13,508 bases of DNA from Bacteroides sp. Lineage in GTDB: Bacteria > Bacteroidota > Bacteroidia > Bacteroidales > Bacteroidaceae. The position numbers and the translations under genes were made by a program. Below are positions 6,425-13,508 of this stretch, piece after piece. Numbering within the stretch: the stretch's first letter is position 1; each line of letters begins with the position of its first letter. The stretch lies in the NCBI GenBank assembly GCA_019414665.1, contig DXLO01000045.1, positions 1-13,508 of the forward strand, in the 5' to 3' direction. A model generated the notes under the pieces. It was not told where the DNA came from. It saw only the letters and a program-made list of their open reading frames with translations, and made no database searches.

Positions 6425-6472
6425 CGTCTGAAATCCGTAAAGGAATTGGTCAATTATAATACTAGAAAGACA

Positions 6473-8209
6473 ATGAAACAAAAACAAAAGCTGAAAAGAT
6501 GGTCGGGCGTGCTGATCGCTTTAGGGGTGCTGGGCTCCTCTTTTACCTCATGTAGTTCGATCAAGAAAGGAAATGATTTGCCAGTTGTAGGAAAGTCTGT
6601 CGCTCTTTTCGATTACTTTAATTATAAAGGTGAGGATGATGTCTATATTTCCAATCCGCTTCCGGGAGATGATTATTTTTATAATCCCATTCTGCCGGGA
6701 TGGTATTCCGATCCCAGCATTTGCACCAATGGTGAAGGTGATTATTTTCTGGCTGTTTCCACCTTTACTTATTATCCGGGTGTGCCTCTTTTCCACAGCA
6801 AGGACTTGGTGAACTGGAAGCAGGTGGGGCATATCTTGAATCGTCCTTCTCAATTAGTCAACATGGAGGGGCAACACGTAAGTGGAGGGATTTTTGCCCC
6901 GGCCATATCCTACAACCCGCATAACAAGACTTATTATATGGTTACTACCAATGTAGGGGTTGGAAACTTCTTTGTGAAGACACAAGATCCTTTTGGCGAA
7001 TGGTCTGATCCTATTATGTTGCCCGAAGTGACAGGCATTGATCCCTCTTTCTTTTTCGATGAAGATGGGAAGGCCTACCTTGTCAATAATGATGACGCGC
7101 CGGACAACAAGCCTGAATACAGCGGACATCGTACCATCCGTGTGCAGGAATTTGATGTGAATGCGGACAAGACGGTGGGGCCGCGCAAGATTCTGGTGAA
7201 CAAGGGAGCTCGTCCGGAGGACAAGCCCATCTGGATTGAAGGTCCGCACCTTTATAAAATAAACGGGAACTACTTCTTGATGTCTGCCGAGGGTGGAACA
7301 GCCGGATGGCATTCGGAAGTGATTTTCCGTGGTGATTCTCCGACGGGCAAATTCACACCGTGGAAGAACAACCCTATTCTGACCCAGCGTCAGTTGGATG
7401 CGGAGCGTCCTAATCCGGTGACGTGCGCTGGACATGCCGACTTGGTTCAAACCCGGGAAGGGGATTGGTGGGCAGTCTTTCTGGCTTGCCGTCCCATAAA
7501 CAACACGTTCGAGAATTTAGGACGTGAGACTTTTATGATGCCCGTTAAGTGGAGTGAGGATGGTTTCCCCTATATGACGCAGGGGGATGATCTGGTGCCA
7601 GTCATTGTTCGCCGCGAAGGAGTGAAGCGTGACGAATCTGCCACCTTCGGAAACTTTGAAATGAATGACGGTTTCGACGGACAAACATTGGGTATGGAAT
7701 GGATGACTTTGCGTGCTCCTGCTACCGGACTTTACTCGCTTTCCCAGACTCCGGGTTATCTCACTTTGAAATGTGATTCAGTCAGTGCTTCCGAAAAGAA
7801 GGTGCCGGCTTTTATATGCCGCCGGTTGCAGCATCATAAGTTCGAATGCAGCACACGTATGTTGTTCTGTCCGCAGAGCAAGGCGGAGCAAGCGGGCATA
7901 TTGTTGTTCAAGGACGAAAAGCATCAATATTTCCTAGCTGTAGGCAGGGATGATCAAGGTGAATGTATTTCCCTCAGGCAGATAGGCGATGGGGAAAGTA
8001 AGGTGCTGGCTTCCGTTCGCTTGGACGACGGAGGAGTGCTTACCGACCTGAAGGTGGTTTCGCGCGGAACACATTATGATTTCTACTATGCTCGCCAGGA
8101 AGGTGTGTGGTACGTGTTGTGCAGGAATGTGGACGCTGGGTATCTGTCAACGGCCACTGCCGGAGGCTTTACTGGAACAACGATAGGCATGTATGCTACC
8201 TTAAAATAA
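6473..8209 (+). CDS. GH43 xylosidase/arabinofuranosidase with C-terminal beta-sandwich, lipoprotein
   Basis: A 578-residue GH43 enzyme, probably subfamily 12. The signal peptide ends in SFTSC with lipid Cys27; the following SSIKKGN is basic, which argues for the periplasm rather than the surface. The catalytic propeller spans about residues 70-370 with D80 (WYSDPSIC, base), D190 (GIDPSFFFDEDG) and E256 (IWIEGPHLYK, acid). From about residue 390 a concanavalin-like beta-sandwich domain follows (FEMNDGFDGQTLGMEW... to the end), as in two-domain members of the family. The start at 6473 is chosen because it begins the lipoprotein signal; an in-frame GTG at 6302 would place the operators and promoter inside the gene. 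It is the first gene of the unit that continues into the SusC gene 41 bases later. The role is removal of xylose or arabinose from imported arabinoxylan fragments. Confidence 0.92.
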   Translation: MKQKQKLKRWSGVLIALGVLGSSFTSCSSIKKGNDLPVVGKSVALFDYFNYKGEDDVYISNPLPGDDYFYNPILPGWYSDPSICTNGEGDYFLAVSTFTYYPGVPLFHSKDLVNWKQVGHILNRPSQLVNMEGQHVSGGIFAPAISYNPHNKTYYMVTTNVGVGNFFVKTQDPFGEWSDPIMLPEVTGIDPSFFFDEDGKAYLVNNDDAPDNKPEYSGHRTIRVQEFDVNADKTVGPRKILVNKGARPEDKPIWIEGPHLYKINGNYFLMSAEGGTAGWHSEVIFRGDSPTGKFTPWKNNPILTQRQLDAERPNPVTCAGHADLVQTREGDWWAVFLACRPINNTFENLGRETFMMPVKWSEDGFPYMTQGDDLVPVIVRREGVKRDESATFGNFEMNDGFDGQTLGMEWMTLRAPATGLYSLSQTPGYLTLKCDSVSASEKKVPAFICRRLQHHKFECSTRMLFCPQSKAEQAGILLFKDEKHQYFLAVGRDDQGECISLRQIGDGESKVLASVRLDDGGVLTDLKVVSRGTHYDFYYARQEGVWYVLCRNVDAGYLSTATAGGFTGTTIGMYATLK

Positions 8210-8250
8210 ATGACTGTTTGATTTTTTGTATAACTTAAATTAATGTATTA

Positions 8251-11200
8251 ATGAAAAATGCTATGAATTTTAGGCCGGTGGGGCTGATGCTTCTATTCTG
8301 TCTCATTCCTTTGTGGGCATTTGCACAGAGCGTGATGGTAAAAGGTGTAGTAAAGGACACAAGTGGTGAAGCCATCATCGGAGCCAGTGTCTTGGAAAAA
8401 GGCACTACCAACGGTACGATTACCGATTTTGATGGTAACTTTGCATTGAATGTATCGAAAAACGCCGTGTTGGTGGTGAGTTTTGTCGGTTACAAGAACG
8501 AGGAAATCTCGGTAGCGGGAAAAAGTTCTTTAAAGATTACATTGAAGGAAGATTCCAAAGCTTTGGAAGAAGTGGTGGTGATTGGTTACGGTAGCGCCCG
8601 CAAGAGTGATGTGACCGGATCTATTGCATCGGTAGGCGGAGAGAAGCTGCGTGAGATGCCTGCCACCAATATTACATACGCTTTGCAGAACCGCGTGGCA
8701 GGTGTGGATATGTCGCAGACTTCTTCCGCACCGGGTGCTTCCATGCAGATCCGTATCCGTGGTACCCGTTCGTTGAACGCCAGTAACGACCCGTTGGTGG
8801 TATTGGACGGAATCCCCTTTATGGGTAATTTGTCCGATATCAACCCCGGTGACATCAAGAGCATGGATATTTTGAAGGATGCATCCTCTACTGCTATCTA
8901 CGGTTCGCGTGGTGCCAATGGTGTTATCCTGATCACTACACACAAAGGGGCACAGGGTAGTCCCGCCCGGTTTACTTACAATGGGTATGCAGGTATGAAG
9001 AAGGTATTTTCCAAATATCCCATGATGAACGGTAGCAAGTTTGCCGAAATGCGTAAACTAGCAGGCAAGTTCGAGAATTCGGTGGACGAGTCGGACGATG
9101 TGGATACTGACTGGCAGGACTTGATGTTACGAGACGGTTATGTAAACAGCCACGATGTCAGCGTGTCCGGTGGTACCAACGGTGGAGGCTATAGCTTTGG
9201 CGCGGCTTACTATAAGGATCAAGGTGTCATTCCTACTCAGAACTATACCCGTTACTCTCTGCGTGGTTCTTTCGATCAGGGTGTGGGAAAATATTTCCGC
9301 TTCGGACTGGTGAACAATATCAACTATAACGTCACCAAAGGTTCCAATATCGGACTGTATGGTGTACTTTCCATGTCTCCTATCGCCGACCCCTATAATG
9401 CGGACGGCACATTGAAACGTACCGTGAAATACAACAGTCAGGATGAGTCATTTGTACTGACCAGAGGCGTTGTGGAAGAATTGGAAGACAGTTGGCTGAG
9501 CAAGACCGAAGGCTTCGGTACGTACAATAACCTGTTTGCCGAAGTGAAATGCCCGTGGATGGAAGGTTTGAAATACCGTGTCAACCTGGGTTTGAACTAT
9601 CGTTCTACTAAAGGTGGATCGTTCACTGGCGAAGGCATCAACAGCACTACGGCAGACACTCCGTCCACCGCTTCGCTGAACCACTCGGAAACGACTAATT
9701 GGACTGTGGAGAACCTGCTGACTTACGACCGTACTTTTGGAAAGCACCAGCTGAATGTTGTCGGTATGTACTCTGCCGAACAGACTGTCTATACACGTTC
9801 GGACGTTGCCGGACGGGATATTCCTGCCGAATATTTCCAGTTCTATAACATCGGGCGTGCGGAAGGCACCATTACGGTGAACCCCGACAACTGGAACTAT
9901 CAGAAGAGCGGTCTGATGTCTTGGATGGGTCGTGTGATGTACACTTACGACAATCGCTATATGTTGATGGCGACTGTACGTGCCGACGCTTCTTCACGTT
10001 TGGCAAAGGGACACCAATGGCACACTTATCCCGCCGTATCGGCAGGATGGAACATTCGTCAGGAAGAGTTTATGGACGAGGTGGACTGGATAGATATCCT
10101 GAAACTGCGTGTAGGTTACGGACAGACCTCCAACCAGGCTGTTGATCCTTATAAGACCTGGGGACGCTTGGCAACCCGTCCTTATAACTTCGGTCCTACT
10201 GGCTATGTCACCGGTTACTATGTATCCGAACTGCCTAATGCCGAATTGGGTTGGGAATACTCTTCTACATGGAACTTCGGTCTGGACTTCACCTTGCTAA
10301 GAGGACGCCTGTCCGGTACATTTGAGTATTACATTCAGAAAACCACCGACTTGCTGCAAAGCGTAAGCCTTCCTTCCACTTCGGGAGTAAGCAGCTATAT
10401 GGCTAATGTGGGAAAGACGGAAAATAAAGGTTTTGAATTTACCTTGAACGGAACGATTCTGGACAACCATAACGGATGGACATGGGAGGCAAGCCTCAAC
10501 CTGTCTGCCAACCGTAACAAACTTACCGAACTGGCTTCGGGTTCCAAAGATGATAAAGCGAACAACTGGTTTGTAGGACATCCCATCGACTGTATCTACG
10601 ACTATGAAAAAGTAGGCTTATGGAACAGTGATGATCCCGATTTCCAATACTTGGACATTCTGGAGCCGGGTGGCAATGAAGGTATGATCAAAGTGAAATA
10701 TACCGGTGATCGTGATGCCAGCGGCAAGCCGACCCGCGCCATTGGTCCCGAAGACCGTCAGATTATCAGCTTGGAACCTAAATTCCAAGGAGGTTTCAGC
10801 ACTCGCGTGGCCTATAAAGGCTTTGACTTGAACGTTATCACCGCCTTCCGTTGCGGAGGCAAGCTGATCAGTACACTGCACCACAGCAACGGTTACCTGA
10901 ATATGCTGACCGGTCGTCGCGGACAAGTGGATGTAGACTACTGGACACCGGAGAACAAGGGGGCCAAGTACCCGAAACCGGGTGGTATCCAGAGTGGTGA
11001 CAATCCGAAATACGGAAGCACATTGGGCTATTTTGACTCTTCTTACTGGAAAGTACGCAACATTACGCTGGGCTACAACTTCGAGAAGCAGGCTTGGCTG
11101 ACCCGCATGGGCATACAGAGCCTGCGTGCTTACCTGTCCGTGCAGAATCCGTTCATTATCTGTTCTCCTTTCCATAAAGAAACCGGACTGGATCCCGAAA

Positions 11201-11322
11201 CCAACTCTTACGGTAACGAGAATGTAGCTGTGACAGAAGGTATTCAGAAACGATTCCTGACAGTAGGTACTAACTCACCGTCCACCCGTAACTATTTATT
11301 CGGTATTAACTTAACATTCTAA
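8251..11322 (+). CDS. SusC-type TonB-dependent outer membrane transporter
   Basis: Outer membrane importer of 1023 residues, a usual SusC length, that takes up oligosaccharides with energy from TonB. A signal peptide is cleaved near residue 25 (WAFAQ). Next come a carboxypeptidase-regulatory-like domain (about 28-100, VKGVVKDTSGEAIIGASV... ITDFDGNF), a TonB box EEVVVIGYG (106-114), the plug (about 117-235, with IRIRGTRSLNASNDPLVVLDG and the end AIYGSRGANGVILITT) and a beta-barrel to the terminal NYLFGINLTF with its final Phe. An alternative start at 8263 would lose four residues. It works with the SusD protein encoded 8 bases downstream. Xylan-derived substrate is inferred from the adjacent enzymes. 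The gene is intact with no internal stops. Confidence 0.96.
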   Translation: MKNAMNFRPVGLMLLFCLIPLWAFAQSVMVKGVVKDTSGEAIIGASVLEKGTTNGTITDFDGNFALNVSKNAVLVVSFVGYKNEEISVAGKSSLKITLKEDSKALEEVVVIGYGSARKSDVTGSIASVGGEKLREMPATNITYALQNRVAGVDMSQTSSAPGASMQIRIRGTRSLNASNDPLVVLDGIPFMGNLSDINPGDIKSMDILKDASSTAIYGSRGANGVILITTHKGAQGSPARFTYNGYAGMKKVFSKYPMMNGSKFAEMRKLAGKFENSVDESDDVDTDWQDLMLRDGYVNSHDVSVSGGTNGGGYSFGAAYYKDQGVIPTQNYTRYSLRGSFDQGVGKYFRFGLVNNINYNVTKGSNIGLYGVLSMSPIADPYNADGTLKRTVKYNSQDESFVLTRGVVEELEDSWLSKTEGFGTYNNLFAEVKCPWMEGLKYRVNLGLNYRSTKGGSFTGEGINSTTADTPSTASLNHSETTNWTVENLLTYDRTFGKHQLNVVGMYSAEQTVYTRSDVAGRDIPAEYFQFYNIGRAEGTITVNPDNWNYQKSGLMSWMGRVMYTYDNRYMLMATVRADASSRLAKGHQWHTYPAVSAGWNIRQEEFMDEVDWIDILKLRVGYGQTSNQAVDPYKTWGRLATRPYNFGPTGYVTGYYVSELPNAELGWEYSSTWNFGLDFTLLRGRLSGTFEYYIQKTTDLLQSVSLPSTSGVSSYMANVGKTENKGFEFTLNGTILDNHNGWTWEASLNLSANRNKLTELASGSKDDKANNWFVGHPIDCIYDYEKVGLWNSDDPDFQYLDILEPGGNEGMIKVKYTGDRDASGKPTRAIGPEDRQIISLEPKFQGGFSTRVAYKGFDLNVITAFRCGGKLISTLHHSNGYLNMLTGRRGQVDVDYWTPENKGAKYPKPGGIQSGDNPKYGSTLGYFDSSYWKVRNITLGYNFEKQAWLTRMGIQSLRAYLSVQNPFIICSPFHKETGLDPETNSYGNENVAVTEGIQKRFLTVGTNSPSTRNYLFGINLTF

Positions 11323-11330
11323 ATGAAAGC

Positions 11331-13271
11331 ATGACTATGAAACCTATATTTTCAAAAATAAGAGTTTTGGGAACAGCCGCACTGGCTTTGTTCCTGACAG
11401 CATCCTGTTCAGACATTCTGGACGAGCAGCCGCGCAGCAGTTATGATCCTACTTTCTTTAAGACAGAAAAGGGAGTGGAAGGCGGTGTGACCTCTATGTA
11501 TGCACACTTGCGCTATATTTACGGACAAGCTTATTATTATAATTCCTGTCTGACGGGAACCGACGAGGCAACCTGGGGATGGAGTGCCGATGGTAACTTC
11601 AAGGATGCCGACCTGTCCGGAGTAGGCAACCTGACTGCCACGACTTGCCGTTCCGACGCCTTGTGGGGAACCGCTTTCTCGAACATCAACACCGCTAACG
11701 GAGTGATAGAGAACGGTGCCGAAGTAGGAGTCAATGAATCATTGGTTTCCGAAGCCCGCTTCTTCCGTGCGTTCGATTATTTCCTGTTGGTGCAGACCTT
11801 CGGCGGAGTGCCTCTGGACCTAGGTTCCGGCGAACTGAAGTTCAATATCACTCCTTCACGTACCTCCGTGCGCAATACCGTGCCCGAAGTGTACACCAAG
11901 GCCATCTTCCCCGACTTGCTGACCGCTATCGAGAACTTGCCCGCTAATCCTCGTGTGACGGGTGGAGTGACCAAGACCGTTGCCCGCCTGTACTTGGCAA
12001 AGGCTTATCTGACTTATGCCTGGTGGCTGAAGAATCCGAATAACATTCCTACTTATCCCGAGTGCCAGCGTACGGACCCCGACGGACACGATGCGGCATG
12101 GTACTTCCAGCAGGCATACGATGTGGCGGTTACTGCTATCGAGAACCCCGGTCCTTTCGGCTTGCAGGAAAGCTTCTGGATGGTGAATGCCGGACCCAAT
12201 GACCGTAACATGGAAATCCTGCTCTATGCAGACCATACGCAGGAAGACGAGTATTATAATGGTGGCAGCCTGAGCTACGGTGGCGGTGGTGCTCCCGATA
12301 ACTTTGCCGGATGGATGATGAACTGGAACTATACCGACGCGCGTTCAGCTGATAATCAGGCTGTCATCAACCGTATTGCCGAGCAGTGTTATGGCCGCCC
12401 TTGGACCCGTATGGCTCCTCCGTTGGGTGTGTTTACCAAGACGTTTGCCGACAAGGTGAACGACTCCCGTTACGACGGTACTTTTACTACTGTTTATCGC
12501 GGCAACTGGTCTACAGCCGGACAGAACTGGGAATCGGTGACCAATGCCAACGGAATGAAAGTGAAAGAACGTGAACCTATATTCTCTTTCGTATTCCAGG
12601 ATATGGATAAGATAGACTATGCAGGAGAAGGTTCTAAAAGCAATCTGGGAGCAGGTACGTTGCCCGGTCGTCCCGACTGGGTATTGGGACTGGATGCGGT
12701 AGGCCGTTATGTATATCCCGGTCTTTGGAAACTCGGCCCGTATCGTACAGACAACGGCTCCGGAGCAGGACAGCCCAATGCGGGAAGTACCCGTCCGTAT
12801 AACATCGCCAAATTCTCCGAACTTTATCTGGTTGCTGCCGAAGCTGCCGTAGAAGGAGCTGCCACACAAGCCGGCAAGTCTGTCCGTGACCTGGTGAACG
12901 TGCTTCGTGCCCGTGCCGGTCGCTGGACTTACAGCAATGCCGAGTACAAGGAAGTGGATCGTGATTTCAGTGCTGAAATGACAGCCGCCACTCCGGCAAC
13001 CATTGACATCAACTATATTCTGGATGAACGCAGCCGCGAGTTTTATGGCGAAGGTTATCGTTGGTTCGACTTGGTTCGTACTCAGAAATGGAACGAATAT
13101 GCTGACAGTTACGTGATTTGTGGAGGCAAGGGTGATCACAATCCGCAGACTTACAGCCGTACCATCGAAGCGTTCCATTATCTCCGTCCTATCCCACAAG
13201 GACAGTTGGATGGCATGGAAATGACAGAGGAGGAAAAAGACGCTTATCAGAATCCGGGATACAGAGATTGA
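11331..13271 (+). CDS. SusD/RagB-family glycan-binding lipoprotein
   Basis: Surface glycan-binding partner that caps the SusC barrel, 646 residues, somewhat longer than the original SusD. The signal ends in FLTASC, and the following SDILDEQPRSSYDPTFFKT is the typical SusD N-terminus; acidic residues after the lipid Cys fit surface export. The helical TPR-like core includes EARFFRAFDYFLLVQTFGGVPL and AKAYLTYAWWLK. The C-terminal part has the family segments YNIAKFSELYLVAAEAAVEGA and ILDERSREFYGEGYRWFDLVRT, and ends in LRPIPQGQLD... NPGYRD. The ATG at 11337 is an equally good start; GAAAG lies about 7 bases ahead of it, and lipid Cys24 is counted from there. A glycine-rich loop (SLSYGGGGAPDN) lies mid-protein. 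It is the last gene of the unit; no SusE/F-like protein follows. Confidence 0.95.
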   Translation: MTMKPIFSKIRVLGTAALALFLTASCSDILDEQPRSSYDPTFFKTEKGVEGGVTSMYAHLRYIYGQAYYYNSCLTGTDEATWGWSADGNFKDADLSGVGNLTATTCRSDALWGTAFSNINTANGVIENGAEVGVNESLVSEARFFRAFDYFLLVQTFGGVPLDLGSGELKFNITPSRTSVRNTVPEVYTKAIFPDLLTAIENLPANPRVTGGVTKTVARLYLAKAYLTYAWWLKNPNNIPTYPECQRTDPDGHDAAWYFQQAYDVAVTAIENPGPFGLQESFWMVNAGPNDRNMEILLYADHTQEDEYYNGGSLSYGGGGAPDNFAGWMMNWNYTDARSADNQAVINRIAEQCYGRPWTRMAPPLGVFTKTFADKVNDSRYDGTFTTVYRGNWSTAGQNWESVTNANGMKVKEREPIFSFVFQDMDKIDYAGEGSKSNLGAGTLPGRPDWVLGLDAVGRYVYPGLWKLGPYRTDNGSGAGQPNAGSTRPYNIAKFSELYLVAAEAAVEGAATQAGKSVRDLVNVLRARAGRWTYSNAEYKEVDRDFSAEMTAATPATIDINYILDERSREFYGEGYRWFDLVRTQKWNEYADSYVICGGKGDHNPQTYSRTIEAFHYLRPIPQGQLDGMEMTEEEKDAYQNPGYRD

Positions 13272-13292
13272 TTTTTTGTTTTTTAAGAGTAC

Positions 13293-13337
13293 CCGCCGTT
13301 TCTTTCTGTTTCTGATGGAAGAAGCGGCGGTCTTTTT
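13293..13337 (+). terminator. Rho-independent terminator after susD homologue
   Basis: CCGCCGTTTCTT (13293-13304) pairs with AAGAAGCGGCGG (13319-13330) as a 12-bp stem with one G-U pair and a 14-base loop, followed directly by TCTTTTT (13331-13337). It lies about 20 bases after the SusD stop and closes the GH43-SusC-SusD unit. The remaining 13338-13508 is AT-rich with T-runs, and no gene, RNA or repeat could be supported there. Confidence 0.88.
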
Positions 13338-13508
13338 ATGGTATGGACTGCTGGGTAGGTTATCATCTTCCCATAGAATATATGTTTTCAGTTTGATGAG
13401 TATGTGGCTTCCTTCTGATAAATTTACTGTTTCACTTAGGTGGGTAAGTTTTATCACTGTAAGCATTCGGCCTCGTGCGTGTTTTTTTCCCCTCTTTTCC
13501 TTCCTACC

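Noticed and set aside
6302..6472. Longer N-terminus of the GH43 lipoprotein starting at GTG 6302
   Set aside because: It would translate through the operator array and the -7 element and would bury the lipoprotein signal inside the protein.
6854..7450. Minus-strand open frame of 198 codons inside the GH43 lipoprotein gene
   Set aside because: It is antisense to a well-supported catalytic domain and resembles no family.
12345..13466. Long minus-strand open frame of 373 codons over the SusD gene
   Set aside because: It lies antisense to a clear SusD gene and shows no domain or signal; it is a shadow of the codon use on the other strand.

Overview
The window looks like a gut Bacteroidales genome (Bacteroides, Phocaeicola or Prevotella type) carrying most of a xylan polysaccharide utilization locus. 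The evidence is a SusC/SusD pair, several enzymes with lipoprotein signals, -7 promoter elements of the Bacteroides form TAnnTTTG, and weak ribosome binding sites. The genus cannot be fixed from this sequence alone.

Layout, left to right. A GH16 lipoprotein (57-848) ends at a strong terminator (865-900) and is probably a separate transcription unit. A regulated promoter (931-1037) then drives a GPH-family sodium:sugar symporter (1176-2669). An IS110-family insertion sequence on the minus strand (about 2759-3992) sits between the symporter and a GH10 endo-xylanase lipoprotein (4018-5139), which is followed after 12 bases by a GH43 enzyme without a signal peptide (5152-6123). Without the IS these three genes form a symporter-GH10-GH43 cassette like xynD-xynA-xynB of Prevotella bryantii. 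After a 16-bp perfect inverted repeat, a second regulated promoter (6317-6424) drives a GH43 lipoprotein (6473-8209), a SusC-type TonB-dependent transporter (8251-11322) and a SusD-type binding lipoprotein (11331-13271). This unit closes at a clear terminator (13293-13337). The last 170 bases show no supportable gene.

How it works together (inference from the families): SusD and SusC bind xylan fragments at the surface and import them into the periplasm. The GH10 and the GH43 lipoprotein cut backbone and side chains or oligosaccharide ends. The symporter takes small products across the inner membrane, and the signal-less GH43 finishes them in the cytoplasm.

The most notable observation is that the two promoters carry the same operator layout: four boxes at 20-21-base spacing (TGTAAC-type, the last TGTATC), each followed 12 bases on by an AAAGA-like box, with the last box starting exactly 37 bases before a TAnnTTTG element in both. 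This fits tandem binding by an AraC-type DNA-binding domain such as that of a hybrid two-component system, and no regulator gene lies in the window. The IS also carries, upstream of its transposase, a non-coding stretch with bridge-RNA-like stem-loops, and its antisense insertion may cut GH10 and GH43 off from the first promoter.
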